From contig NZ_VOEI01000001.1 in assembly GCF_007846095.1 (NCBI RefSeq), positions 434,001 through 498,000 of the forward strand: DNA of 64,000 bases. The letters run 5' to 3'. The stretch is from Mucilaginibacter achroorhodeus. Lineage in GTDB: Bacteria > Bacteroidota > Bacteroidia > Sphingobacteriales > Sphingobacteriaceae. Both the position numbers and the translations under genes were made by a program. The notes below the pieces were generated by a model. That model was not told the origin of the DNA and searched no databases. It saw only the letters and a program-made list of their open reading frames with translations. This document shows, one piece after another, positions 1-8,194 of this stretch. How positions within the stretch are numbered: position 1 is the stretch's first letter; each line of letters opens with the position of its first letter.

Positions 1-878
1 GACTTGAAGTTTTCAACTTTCTTTTCAGCAACCCCTAATTCCTCTTGTAACTTGTTTAACCTATCTGTTATAAAAGATAAGGTTGCAGCGGTAACCTGGT
101 TTTTATCCTCTATGGCAGCTTTATTGTATTCAGCTACTAAACTGTTTAGGATGTCTTTACCTCTTGCAGGTATAGCATCTTCAAGTGTTATGATCAAAAC
201 AGTAGCTTGCTTGCTTACTGGCGATACGTTTATCTTGGCGTTGTAACTTTCAATAATGTATCTTATATCAGTAAACTTAACTTGATATTTATCCTTAAAA
301 ACAGATGGAGGAACGTCAGCGTTAGGGGTTATTAATACCAAACCTGATTTAATAGTTACAGGGGTATTTACCGGATAAGTTTTGCCATCTATTTGAATTT
401 GAGTAGGATTGATCATATTGACGTTGTATATCGTCTTATAATCATCCTCATCGCCACCCGGCTTCAACAATTCGATCTTAAACGGAAGACCCGAGTAAAG
501 CTCCTGCCTTCTGATACTTTTATTTGTGAAGTATGAGGTGGTTAGGTTTAGCTTTTTTGCAACTTTCTCTATCAATGTTCTCGATTTAATGATATTCATC
601 TCATTATCGATGATCTTATCAGATGAGAACATGTCGAGGTCTTTCAACAGATCATTAGAGCCGCCTAAATTGCTCTTGTTATCTTTTATTAAAAGGTCGG
701 TTTCAATTTTATAAACAGGTGTGCTGAATTTAAGGTAAACAACGGCCAGCGCCATCGCAACTACAAATGACAACAAGAACCACTTCCAATATCTAATGTA
801 TTTGAAAAGTATTTCGCGTACGCTCTGCTCATGAACGTCGTTTTCGAAATCAGTAGTTAAACTATCGTTATTTTGCAT
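1..878 (-). CDS. Wzz-like polysaccharide chain-length determinant, partial (3' end outside window)
   Basis: The frame opens with ATG at 878 and stays open to the left edge (292 codons seen), so the C-terminal part is missing. The N-terminal stretch has a cytosolic head of about 30 residues, then a hydrophobic segment beginning WKWFLLSFVVAMAL, as in the Wzz family of inner-membrane proteins that set exopolysaccharide or O-antigen chain length. The periplasmic part ends in a coiled-coil-like run (RLNKLQEELGVAEKKVENFK). In Bacteroidota such proteins often continue into a cytoplasmic tyrosine autokinase; that part would lie outside the window. It follows the Wza-like gene by 18 bases on the same strand, so the two are almost certainly one export operon. 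Confidence 0.85.
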   Translation of the reverse strand, partial: MQNNDSLTTDFENDVHEQSVREILFKYIRYWKWFLLSFVVAMALAVVYLKFSTPVYKIETDLLIKDNKSNLGGSNDLLKDLDMFSSDKIIDNEMNIIKSRTLIEKVAKKLNLTTSYFTNKSIRRQELYSGLPFKIELLKPGGDEDDYKTIYNVNMINPTQIQIDGKTYPVNTPVTIKSGLVLITPNADVPPSVFKDKYQVKFTDIRYIIESYNAKINVSPVSKQATVLIITLEDAIPARGKDILNSLVAEYNKAAIEDKNQVTAATLSFITDRLNKLQEELGVAEKKVENFK

Positions 879-896
879 TTTAAGAACTTGGATCGG

Positions 897-1721
897 TTAT
901 CTTTTACTGTAAACAAATATGATAGATAGGAAAGATAGGGCACTTAAAATTATCGGAAGTATTTGATAAGTTTTATCGGTTTGAGCAATCTTTCCTTTAC
1001 CCGGTTCAACGTAAACAATATCATTTGAATGCAAATAGTAGTACGGAGATGAATATACTTCCCTCGTGTTCAGGTTTATCCGCCCAAACTCCTTCTTTCC
1101 GTTATTGTCCCTTACGATCAGCACGTTGTCACGTTTACCAAAGATTGTGATATCTCCAGCCATACTTAATGCTTCAGGCAAGGTCACTTTCTCATTTGGG
1201 ATCACATAAACAGAAGGCCTGGCAACCTCACCCATTACCGATATTTTATAATTTAGAAAACGAACGTTAACGGTCGGTTCCTTCAAGTAAGTTTTAAGTC
1301 TGTTTTTAATAGTATCCCGCAGCTCAGATGTGGTACGGCCGGCAGCTGTAATTTCACCAACCAAAGGTAACTCGATCCTGCCTTGCGGATCTACCAGAAA
1401 ACCCGGGGCTGAACTGCTTGCAGGTGACTGCTGCCCCACTGAAGGCGTTGAACTGCCCGTGCCTGCTGTTTCAGAAGCTAAGCCGGGTGAAGGAGCGTAT
1501 GGATTGAAAAAACTGCTGGCAACAGGGTTTAACGAACTTACGTAAATTGATAGTATATCGCCCGATTGAATTTTAGGCACATAAGCTTCTGCAACTCTAA
1601 TGGTATCTTTACCATTAATATCTTTTTGAAAGTAAGCTATTTGTTTCTGGCTAACGCATGATGATAACGACGCTATTATGAAAGCAAAGAAAAGTACTTT
1701 AAGGTAGAGCCTTTTTTTCAT
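897..1721 (-). CDS. Wza-like polysaccharide export outer-membrane lipoprotein
   Basis: A protein of 274 residues starting MKKRLYLKV. I chose this internal ATG because it begins a lipoprotein signal peptide with the lipobox LSSC; a longer frame to 1841 runs through the likely promoter. After the signal come the polysaccharide export (Poly_export) domain, seen in the stretch IQSGDILSIYVSSLNP, then a Pro/Ser/Gly-rich insert at about residues 80-110, then SLBB-like segments (VNVRFLNYKISVMGEV and ALSMAGDI). A hydrophobic C-terminal helix ends at YSKR, as in Wza, where the last helix lies in the outer membrane. The product should form the outer-membrane exit channel for capsule or exopolysaccharide and work with the Wzz-like protein encoded just downstream. 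Confidence 0.85.
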   Translation of the reverse strand: MKKRLYLKVLFFAFIIASLSSCVSQKQIAYFQKDINGKDTIRVAEAYVPKIQSGDILSIYVSSLNPVASSFFNPYAPSPGLASETAGTGSSTPSVGQQSPASSSAPGFLVDPQGRIELPLVGEITAAGRTTSELRDTIKNRLKTYLKEPTVNVRFLNYKISVMGEVARPSVYVIPNEKVTLPEALSMAGDITIFGKRDNVLIVRDNNGKKEFGRINLNTREVYSSPYYYLHSNDIVYVEPGKGKIAQTDKTYQILPIILSALSFLSIIFVYSKR

Positions 1722-1741
1722 AGGTTGTGGTATTACGGGCG

Positions 1742-1772
1742 CAAAATTAGATTTTTTTATCGAATAAACTAA
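1742..1772 (-). promoter_or_regulatory. Candidate Bacteroidota promoter for the export operon
   Basis: On the minus strand the sequence TAATTTTG (1742-1749) matches the -7 consensus TAnnTTTG. Nineteen bases upstream is TTAG, one mismatch from the -33 TTTG. Transcription would start about 15 bases before the chosen ATG at 1721, which supports that start over the longer frame. The call is motif-based only. Confidence 0.4.
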
Positions 1773-1944
1773 CGTAAAGTCATGTATGCCAATAACTCCT
1801 AATTGAGATATTGAAAATAATGCAAAAGAATCAAGTTGCAAAATTTTAATTTTATCAACTATTTGCGCATCGCCTATGTAAATTTCCTAATGGGGGTATA
1901 AGGAAGTGCTCATACAAAAACGCGTGCAAGGTAATTGTTTTAAC

Positions 1945-2337
1945 CTAATTAAAAAAATCATCTTTAAGGTCGTCAATCTCCCGCCTGTCGCGTTTTGTAG
2001 GCCTGCCTGCGCCTCTGTCGCGTGTTAAAACGGGTGCATGAAACATTGATTTAAAAGCGGTAGTTTGTTCTACAGGCGTTATATCTTCATAAAAGTTGAC
2101 GGCAGTTTTGGCATCTACCCTGTTCTCCAGTAAGCCGGTTATTTTTATCACTCGCTTCTCCGGGCCTTTTGATACCGTGTATACCTCACCTATTTTTACT
2201 TCGTGAGAGGGTTTGGTATTATTGCCATCCAATTTCACCCTGCCGGCTTTGCAAGCGTCAGCAGCAAGCGTACGGGTTTTAAATATCCTTATTGCCCATA
2301 GGTATTTGTCTATTCTTAATTTGTCTTTCTCCGGCAT
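1945..2337 (-). CDS. hslR: Heat shock protein 15, S4-domain RNA-binding protein
   Basis: A 130-residue basic protein. The N-terminal S4 fold is clear: LRIDKYLWAIRIFKTRTLA followed by ACKAGRVKLDG. Hsp15 binds stalled 50S subunits that carry a peptidyl-tRNA and helps recycle them. The C-terminus is a charged tail (RPTKRDRREIDDLKDDF), as in other Bacteroidota members. It is transcribed divergently from dapD across about 170 bases. ATG at 2337 gives the usual family length. The symbol rests on similarity to HslR of Proteobacteria; a general S4-domain protein is the alternative. Confidence 0.85.
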   Translation of the reverse strand: MPEKDKLRIDKYLWAIRIFKTRTLAADACKAGRVKLDGNNTKPSHEVKIGEVYTVSKGPEKRVIKITGLLENRVDAKTAVNFYEDITPVEQTTAFKSMFHAPVLTRDRGAGRPTKRDRREIDDLKDDFFN

Positions 2338-2508
2338 ATCTTAACATCGATCAGTGCTGCTCATGCTGACACCCAAATAAACTGCGTTGTCACAATTAAA
2401 TTGTTCAATTTTCAAAAATCGCATTCAGGTGCGCTGTCTTTTAGCTTAATGAAGCTAACAAATGTCCCCAAAAATCCTTTAATTTGGCAAAATTTATTTT
2501 TTGTACGA

Positions 2509-3324
2509 ATGCTTAACCTGAAGAAACTTATTGAGGATGCCTGGGAAGACCGCAACCTTTTAAACTTTGGTGAATATACTAACGCCATTGAGTCTGTTAT
2601 TGACCGTTTAGACAAAGGCGAGATACGCGTTGCTGAACTTATCGGCTCTCGTTGGCACACTAACGATTGGGTAAAGAAGGCAGTTATACTATACTTCCCT
2701 ACCCGCGCAATGGAAGAAATTAAAACAGGCCCGTTTGTTTTTCATGATAAAATGAAACTAAAAACAAACTATAAGGAGCTTGGCGTACGCGTGGTACCGC
2801 ATGGTATTGCCCGTTACGGTGCTTACCTGGCCAAGGGCGTTATCATGATGCCATCTTATGTAAACATTGGCGCTTACGTAGATGAAGGCACTATGGTTGA
2901 TACCTGGGCAACAGTAGGCTCATGCGCGCAAATTGGCAAACATGTTCACCTTAGTGGTGGTGTGGGCATTGGTGGCGTGCTGGAGCCTGTTCAAGCTTCT
3001 CCTGTAATTATTGAGGATAACTGTTTCCTTGGTTCGCGCGCCATAGTTGTGGAAGGTGTACACGTTGAATCTGAAGCTGTATTAGGCGCTAACGTAGTTT
3101 TAACAGCATCAACCAAGATCATTGACGTTACAGGATCAACCCCGGTTGAATACAAAGGCCGCGTTCCTGCCCGTTCGGTTGTTATTCCGGGTTCTTATAC
3201 TAAACAATTTGCTGCCGGCGAATACCAGGTGCCATGCGCTTTGATCATTGGTAAACGTAAAGAATCAACCGACAAAAAAACATCTCTTAACGATGCGCTG
3301 AGAGATAATAACGTTGCGGTTTAA
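2509..3324 (+). CDS. dapD: 2,3,4,5-tetrahydropyridine-2,6-dicarboxylate N-succinyltransferase
   Basis: DapD makes N-succinyl-L-2-amino-6-oxopimelate in the succinylase branch of lysine/meso-diaminopimelate synthesis. The protein starts MLNLKKLIEDAWEDR and is 271 residues long, the normal DapD length. The frame is open further upstream from a TTG at 2401, but that extension is not family-like. The C-terminal half is a left-handed parallel beta helix of hexapeptide repeats, visible in the runs VNIGAYVDEGTMVDTWATVG and CAQIGKHVHLSGGVGIGG. The region RYGAYLAKGVIMMPSYVN is strongly conserved in the family. It stands alone between hslR (divergent) and the heptosyltransferase gene, from which it is separated by a heptad-repeat spacer. 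Confidence 0.93.
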   Translation: MLNLKKLIEDAWEDRNLLNFGEYTNAIESVIDRLDKGEIRVAELIGSRWHTNDWVKKAVILYFPTRAMEEIKTGPFVFHDKMKLKTNYKELGVRVVPHGIARYGAYLAKGVIMMPSYVNIGAYVDEGTMVDTWATVGSCAQIGKHVHLSGGVGIGGVLEPVQASPVIIEDNCFLGSRAIVVEGVHVESEAVLGANVVLTASTKIIDVTGSTPVEYKGRVPARSVVIPGSYTKQFAAGEYQVPCALIIGKRKESTDKKTSLNDALRDNNVAV

Positions 3325-3330
3325 ATAGAT

Positions 3331-3427
3331 ATGAGATGTTGGATTTGAGATGTGAGATAAGCTACCGCATGTCTTGTAAAATTTAGATGATGCAGACTGT
3401 CTCAAATCTCAAATCTCAAATCTCAAA
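3331..3427. repeat. Heptad-phased inverted array (GAGATTT type), copy 1
   Basis: The left arm (3331-3358) reads as four degenerate 7-base units of the NNGAGAT kind, for example ATGAGAT and TTGAGAT. The right arm (3400-3427) is four perfect copies of TCTCAAA, the reverse complement of TTTGAGA. About 40 unrelated bases lie between. The arms could pair in DNA or RNA. The right arm lies within the 5' coding part of the next gene. Confidence 0.8.
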
Positions 3428-4412
3428 TTTCCGAATACTTATTCGGCTTCCCAACTGGCTTGGCGATGTGGTGATGGCTACCGCATTTGTTAATGCTGTA
3501 AAAAACCAGTACACCGATGCCACTATTGATGTGATCATCAAAAAAGAGTTGAGTGGCATTGGCGAACTCATACCGGGCATCAATAAACTTCATCTCTTTT
3601 CTAAACAAGATCATCCCGGCTTAGGAGGTGTTTACCGGTTTGGTAAAGCATTACGGCCTGAGCGGTACGATATCGTTTTTAACCTGCCCCATTCGCTTTC
3701 ATCATTTGTGATGGCGTGGGCAACCGGCGCTAAGCAACGCATTGGTTTCCGTAAAGATGGCGGTATTTTCCTGCTTACCAGATCTGTTAAAAAGCCTGCC
3801 GGTGTGCACCGGGTGGATGAATATATCCATCTCCTCGAAGCTTTTACAGGAAAAGCCTCTACCAACAGAAAAGTTGAGTTAAAAGCCAATCCTGCTAATA
3901 TTTCCAATACTGTTATCATCAACTTTAATTCCGAAGCTTCATCCCGTCGTATGCCGGTTGATAAAGGCAGGAATATCATCAATACACTTACAACTCATTT
4001 TGCAGAGTTGAATTTCGCTTTTGTAGGTTCACCTAAAGAAGCAGCTTTTATAGATGAAATACTTACAGGCTTAGATAACCAGCTTCGATTGCAAAATTTA
4101 GCGGGCAAAACTAATTTAAAAGGCTTGGCAGAACTTATGGCAGGCAGTAAGGCGGTATTGACAACAGACTCCGGCCCTGCTCACCTCGCCAACGCGCTGG
4201 GTGTACCTACCATAGTTTTATTTGGCGCCGGGGATGAGAATAACACTGCACCTTACAACAAGGATAACCTGCAGGTAATACGTTACGGGCAACTGGAGTG
4301 TGAGCCCTGCGTGCGTAACACGTGCAAATTGTATTGTTTTCCTAAATGCATGCAGTTATTAGATGAGAAAAGAATTTTAAAAGCCTTAAGTTTGTGCCTT
4401 AATTATGCTTAA
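3387..4412 (+). CDS. Glycosyltransferase family 9, heptosyltransferase II-like
   Basis: GT9 enzymes transfer ADP-heptose to the lipid A/Kdo core. The protein has 341 residues; the GT-B N-terminal half opens RILIRLPNWLGDVVMATAF and the C-terminal half has the donor-site motif TTDSGPAHLANALGVPTIVLFG, split here by no gap. Two Cys pairs near the end (CEPCVRNTCKLYC) are typical of bacterial WaaF-like proteins. Residues 5-15 are encoded by TCTCAAA repeats, so the first 15 residues look like a recent or non-conserved addition; homologues usually begin right at the RILIRLPNW segment. No other ATG, GTG or TTG lies close to that point in frame. It overlaps the next gene by 8 bases, implying translational coupling. 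Confidence 0.85.
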   Translation: MMQTVSNLKSQISNFRILIRLPNWLGDVVMATAFVNAVKNQYTDATIDVIIKKELSGIGELIPGINKLHLFSKQDHPGLGGVYRFGKALRPERYDIVFNLPHSLSSFVMAWATGAKQRIGFRKDGGIFLLTRSVKKPAGVHRVDEYIHLLEAFTGKASTNRKVELKANPANISNTVIINFNSEASSRRMPVDKGRNIINTLTTHFAELNFAFVGSPKEAAFIDEILTGLDNQLRLQNLAGKTNLKGLAELMAGSKAVLTTDSGPAHLANALGVPTIVLFGAGDENNTAPYNKDNLQVIRYGQLECEPCVRNTCKLYCFPKCMQLLDEKRILKALSLCLNYA

Positions 4413-4971
4413 AGACGAAGTTAACAAGGCGCTTAAAATAGTACAGGACGGTGGCATTATCCTTTACCCTACCGATACCATTTGGGGCATTGGTTGTGAT
4501 GCCACTAATACCGATGCCGTTAAACGCATATTTGCGCTTAAACAACGCGAAGAGAGCAAGAGCATGATCATACTGGTTGATGTGGATAACAAACTACAAA
4601 GCTACATACGGGATGTTCCGGATATTGCCTACACATTGATAGAATACGCCGAAAACCCGCTTACACTGGTTATGCCGGGTGCGAAAAACATCTCTCCTGC
4701 CCTTATTGCTGAAGATAGCAGCGTTGGCGTACGCGTTTCAACCCATCCCTTTTGCCAGCAGCTGATACAGCGCCTGCGTAAGCCTTTGGTTAGTACATCT
4801 GCCAACATCAGCGGAGAACCTTCTCCTGAGTATTTTGGCAAGATCTCGCAGGAAATTATTGATGGCGTTGATTACGTGGTTGATGTTGACCAGTATTTAA
4901 CCGAGGTTAAAAAGCCATCAACCATTATGCGGATAGCTCCTAACGGCACTTTTGAATTTATTCGCCGTTAA
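4405..4971 (+). CDS. L-threonylcarbamoyladenylate synthase (Sua5/YrdC/TsaC family)
   Basis: The protein makes threonylcarbamoyl-AMP from threonine, bicarbonate and ATP, the first step of the t6A37 modification of tRNAs that read ANN codons. It has 188 residues and only the YrdC fold. Diagnostic segments are YPTDTIWGIGCDATN near residue 22, the KR...S..MI substrate motif (KRIFALKQREESKSMIILV), and STSANISGEPSP near residue 132. It starts inside the end of the heptosyltransferase gene (8-base overlap). Together with cca and miaA downstream it makes a local group of tRNA-maturation genes. Confidence 0.92.
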   Translation: MLKDEVNKALKIVQDGGIILYPTDTIWGIGCDATNTDAVKRIFALKQREESKSMIILVDVDNKLQSYIRDVPDIAYTLIEYAENPLTLVMPGAKNISPALIAEDSSVGVRVSTHPFCQQLIQRLRKPLVSTSANISGEPSPEYFGKISQEIIDGVDYVVDVDQYLTEVKKPSTIMRIAPNGTFEFIRR

Positions 4972-4983
4972 GAAGTAAAATAC

Positions 4984-4991
4984 TATTTTTG
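4984..4991 (+). promoter_or_regulatory. Candidate -7 box upstream of cca
   Basis: TATTTTTG matches the Bacteroidota -7 consensus TAnnTTTG and lies 35 bases upstream of the cca ATG. I see no good -33 TTTG at the right distance, so this is weak. Confidence 0.3.
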
Positions 4992-5026
4992 CTGCAAATA
5001 CAAGCCTGTTCGCAGCTTAACCCACC

Positions 5027-6433
5027 ATGAAACAACACCTGCAACATCCGGTATTTTCTGTTATTTCTAAATTTGCTGCCGAAAAAAATGTACAGGCTTA
5101 CGCAATTGGTGGTTACGTGCGTGATATTTTCCTTAATCGTCCCTCAAAAGATATCGATGTGGTGATTTTAGGCAACGGTATTGATTTCGCCGAAGCTGTT
5201 GCTGCCCAACTCAACGTAAAACTATCCGTATTTAAAAACTTTGGTACTGCCATGCTGCGCTACCAGGATGTAGAAGTAGAGTTTGTTGGCGCACGTAAAG
5301 AAAGCTACCGGTCTGATTCGCGTAAACCTATTGTAGAAAACGGCACGCTGGATGATGATCAAAAGCGCCGTGATTTTACCATAAACGCGCTGGCTGTCTC
5401 TTTGCACCCTGATAATTACGGTGAATTGATAGATCCTTTCGGTGGTATAGTCGATCTGAATAATAAGTTGATCCGCACACCGCTTAACCCGGTAGAAACT
5501 TTTTCTGATGACCCGCTGCGCATGATGCGGGCCATCCGCTTTGCTTCGCAACTGAGCTTTACCATTGATCCGGTGGCTATTGCTGCCATCAAAAGCAACC
5601 TGCAGCGCATTAAGATCGTATCGCAGGAGCGTATTACCGATGAGTTAAATAAGATCATCCTGTCACCTGTTCCTTCTATTGGGTTTAATTACCTGTTTGA
5701 TACCGGTTTGCTGCACATCATCTTCCCTCAAATGGCTGGGCTGTACGGTGTAGAGATAATTAATGGCAAGGGCCATAAGGACAATTTTTACCACACCCTG
5801 CAGGTTCTGGATAATATCTGCGAAGCTACCGGCGACCTTTGGTTACGCTGGGCTGCCATTTTGCATGATATAGCCAAGCCGGCAACCAAACGTTTTGAAC
5901 AGGGCCACGGCTGGACGTTTCACGGTCACGAGGATAAGGGTGCCCGCATGGTACCTAAGATATTTACGCAGCTTAAGTTGCCTTTAAACGATAAGATGAA
6001 GTTTGTACAAAAGCTGGTGCAATTGCACTTGAGGCCGATCGTTTTGTCGCAATCTATCGTTACTGATTCTGCCGTGAGGCGTTTGCTTTTTGATGCAGGC
6101 GAGGATATTGAGGCGCTAATGCTGTTGTGTAAAGCAGACGTAACTACAAAGAACGAATATAAGGTAAAAAAATACCGGCAGAATTTTGAGCTGGTTCAGC
6201 AGAAACTAAAAGACGTTGAAGAACGCGATAGCATACGCAACTGGCAGCCGCCTGTAACAGGGCTTGATATCATGCAGCTATTTGGCATTAGCGAAGGGCG
6301 CGAAGTGGGCATCATTAAAAATAAAATACGCGAAGCCATACTTGAGGGCGAAATTCCTAATGACAGAGATGCAGCAATCAGCTTCACAATTGAAAAAGGC
6401 AAAGAAATTGGCTTGAAAGTTGTGGAAAACTGA
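5027..6433 (+). CDS. cca: CCA-adding tRNA nucleotidyltransferase with HD domain
   Basis: Class II nucleotidyltransferase that builds or repairs the 3' CCA end of tRNAs. This matters here because none of the six tRNA genes in the window encodes its CCA. The 468 residues have the nucleotidyltransferase head first (GGYVRDIFLNRPSKDIDVV, with the metal-binding DxD in KDIDVV), then RRDFTINALA, then the RNA-binding helices (DDPLRMMRAIRFASQL). The HD phosphohydrolase motif follows near residue 285 (ILHDIAKPATKR), with further His residues in HGHEDKGA. The family is easily confused with poly(A) polymerase; in Bacteroidota it is usually the CCA enzyme. Confidence 0.9.
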   Translation: MKQHLQHPVFSVISKFAAEKNVQAYAIGGYVRDIFLNRPSKDIDVVILGNGIDFAEAVAAQLNVKLSVFKNFGTAMLRYQDVEVEFVGARKESYRSDSRKPIVENGTLDDDQKRRDFTINALAVSLHPDNYGELIDPFGGIVDLNNKLIRTPLNPVETFSDDPLRMMRAIRFASQLSFTIDPVAIAAIKSNLQRIKIVSQERITDELNKIILSPVPSIGFNYLFDTGLLHIIFPQMAGLYGVEIINGKGHKDNFYHTLQVLDNICEATGDLWLRWAAILHDIAKPATKRFEQGHGWTFHGHEDKGARMVPKIFTQLKLPLNDKMKFVQKLVQLHLRPIVLSQSIVTDSAVRRLLFDAGEDIEALMLLCKADVTTKNEYKVKKYRQNFELVQQKLKDVEERDSIRNWQPPVTGLDIMQLFGISEGREVGIIKNKIREAILEGEIPNDRDAAISFTIEKGKEIGLKVVEN

Positions 6434-6480
6434 ATTTGAATTTAACTATCTATTTTTGACAAAAAACTCACTTAAATAAA

Positions 6481-7152
6481 ATGGCACTATACAGGTTCAG
6501 GATCACCTTTGAAGATTACGATGATGTTTCGCGCGATATTGATATCAAATCGAACCAAACCTTCGAAGATCTTCACAATGCAATCCACCAATCTACCGGC
6601 TACAAAGCCGATTACCCTTCGTCTTTTTACGTGAGCAACGATCAATGGACCAAGGGTGATGAAATTACCTATATGCCCAACCAAAAAAGGATCGATAGAA
6701 AGATACCTTTGATGGAAAAAGCAAAATTAAGCAGCTACATTGACGATCCTCACCAAAAATTTTACTACACTTTCAACTTTGATAAGCCCTTTGATTTTCA
6801 TGTGGAACTGATGAAGATCATTTTGGATGAAAATCCAGCTGTAACTTACCCAAGCGTTGTACGAAGCGTTGGTGAAGCGCCTAAACAATTCGGAAACGTT
6901 TTTAATCCTACGGTAATTTCTTCAGCTGACGAGGATTTTGATTTTCTTAATGAGATGCAATTTAACCCGGAGGATGCAGAAGACTTCTCTGAAGTTACCG
7001 ATACCGATTCAGTAAGTCCGCAGAAGGCTCACGGTATAGATGAAGAAGAACACGACGAAGAAGAGGAAAGTGAAGAAGACGAATTTGGCTTTGGAGACGA
7101 TGATAATTTTGAAGAGGACGACCGCCGCAGTGGCCGTAACGATGATTATTAA
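6481..7152 (+). CDS. pRiA4b ORF-3-like protein with long acidic tail
   Basis: Residues 1-120 fit the pRiA4b ORF-3-like fold (MALYRFRITFEDYDDVSRDI, then FEDLHNAIHQSTGY and SSFYVSNDQW), a family of unknown biochemical role often named after an IS1096 passenger protein. Nothing around the gene suggests a transposon. The C-terminal third is extremely acidic (EEEHDEEEESEEDEFGFGDD) and probably disordered. It lies 47 bases after cca and 74 bases before miaA, between two tRNA-modifying genes. That position hints at a housekeeping role with RNA or ribosomes, but this is only inferred. Confidence 0.75.
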   Translation: MALYRFRITFEDYDDVSRDIDIKSNQTFEDLHNAIHQSTGYKADYPSSFYVSNDQWTKGDEITYMPNQKRIDRKIPLMEKAKLSSYIDDPHQKFYYTFNFDKPFDFHVELMKIILDENPAVTYPSVVRSVGEAPKQFGNVFNPTVISSADEDFDFLNEMQFNPEDAEDFSEVTDTDSVSPQKAHGIDEEEHDEEEESEEDEFGFGDDDNFEEDDRRSGRNDDY

Positions 7153-7168
7153 TTAGAAGGTAGTTGGT

Positions 7169-7217
7169 GGTTCATAGTTCATGGCAAAGAACCTATGAAC
7201 CATGAACTATAAACCAT
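7169..7217. repeat. Heptad-phased inverted array (GTTCATA type), copy 1
   Basis: Seven consecutive 7-base units run in one unbroken phase through the spacer. The first are GGTTCAT and AGTTCAT; the last are GAACCAT, GAACTAT and AAACCAT, their approximate reverse complements. The outer arms 7168-7184 and 7200-7216 pair over 17 bases with one mismatch. Confidence 0.8.
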
Positions 7218-7226
7218 TCTCTGCCT

Positions 7227-8153
7227 ATGAACAATACAAGCCCCACATTAATAGTAATAGCCGGTCCTACAGCTTCTGGTAAAACAGCCGCAGCCATCCA
7301 ACTGGCGCAGCATTTAGATACAGTTATCGTATCTGCCGATTCGAGACAGTTTTTCCGCGAAATGTCTATAGGTACGGCTAAACCAAGCGATGCCGAATTA
7401 GCAGCCGTTCCTCATTACTTTATTAATTCACATAGCGTAACAGAACCGTTTTCTGTTGGCGATTACGAACGTGAATGCCTGCACTTATTGGATGAGCTTT
7501 TTAAAGCCAATAAAACTGTAGTTATGGCCGGCGGATCGGGCCTTTACATCAAAGCCGTAACGGAAGGCTTTGACGATATCCCTGCTGCCGACCCGGATAT
7601 AAGAGACCGACTGAATACAGAAATGGCCATAAACGGCATTCACGCGCTTCAGGAGCGCCTGAAAAGTGTTGACCCGGATTACTATCAACTCGTAGACGTG
7701 AACAATCCACAGCGTGTTATACGTGCCTTAGAGGTGTTTGAAGCAACAGGTAAGCCGTTCTCCGCTTACCTCACGGCTAAAGGTAATTCCCGCCCTTTCA
7801 ATATCATCAAACTGGCATTAGATATGCCCCGCGAAACATTGTATGACCGTATCAATAAACGCGTTGATCTGATGATGCAAAACGGCTTGTTGGCCGAGGT
7901 AGAAGCCTTGGTTAAATACAAACACTACAATGCCTTGAACACGGTAGGCTACGCAGAGCTATTTGATTACCTGGCAGGAAAGGTAAGTCTTGATGACGCT
8001 ATTGAACAAATAAAGCAGAATACCCGCCGTTTTGCAAAGCGGCAACTCACCTGGTTCAGAAAGGATAAGGATATTATTTGGTTAGATACCAGTGATATCA
8101 ATCTTACCGAAAATATCATTGCCACCATTGACAGGCTACTGCCTTCATCATAA
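7227..8153 (+). CDS. miaA: tRNA dimethylallyltransferase
   Basis: MiaA adds the dimethylallyl group to N6 of A37 in tRNAs reading UNN codons. The 308 residues carry the P-loop near the N-terminus (AGPTASGKTAAA), the segment SADSRQFFREMSIGTAKPS with the catalytic Asp, and GGSGLYIKAVTEG. The C-terminal KQNTRRFAKRQLTWFRKD motif is nearly invariant in the family. It is the last plus-strand gene of this group and ends 3 bases before a strong bidirectional hairpin. Confidence 0.93.
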   Translation: MNNTSPTLIVIAGPTASGKTAAAIQLAQHLDTVIVSADSRQFFREMSIGTAKPSDAELAAVPHYFINSHSVTEPFSVGDYERECLHLLDELFKANKTVVMAGGSGLYIKAVTEGFDDIPAADPDIRDRLNTEMAINGIHALQERLKSVDPDYYQLVDVNNPQRVIRALEVFEATGKPFSAYLTAKGNSRPFNIIKLALDMPRETLYDRINKRVDLMMQNGLLAEVEALVKYKHYNALNTVGYAELFDYLAGKVSLDDAIEQIKQNTRRFAKRQLTWFRKDKDIIWLDTSDINLTENIIATIDRLLPSS

Positions 8154-8182
8154 AAAGAGCAGGCTGTTAGCCTGCTCTTTCT
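8152..8182. terminator. Bidirectional intrinsic terminator between miaA and rmlA
   Basis: A perfect 10-bp stem (AGAGCAGGCT at 8156-8165 with AGCCTGCTCT at 8169-8178) has a 3-base loop, an A-run on the left and a T-rich stretch on the right. It serves the convergent miaA and rmlA genes. Confidence 0.9.
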
Positions 8183-8194
8183 GTTTAAAATCTT

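Noticed and set aside
1722-1841. N-terminal extension of the Wza-like protein to 1841
   Set aside because: It would place 40 residues before a good lipoprotein signal peptide and cover the likely promoter.
2401-2508. N-terminal extension of DapD
   Set aside because: It begins with TTG and has no DapD-like sequence; the protein from 2509 has the usual length.
6481-7152. Transposon passenger gene (IS1096 TnpR-like label)
   Set aside because: The label comes from a family name; no transposase or inverted ends are near, and the gene sits in a housekeeping group.
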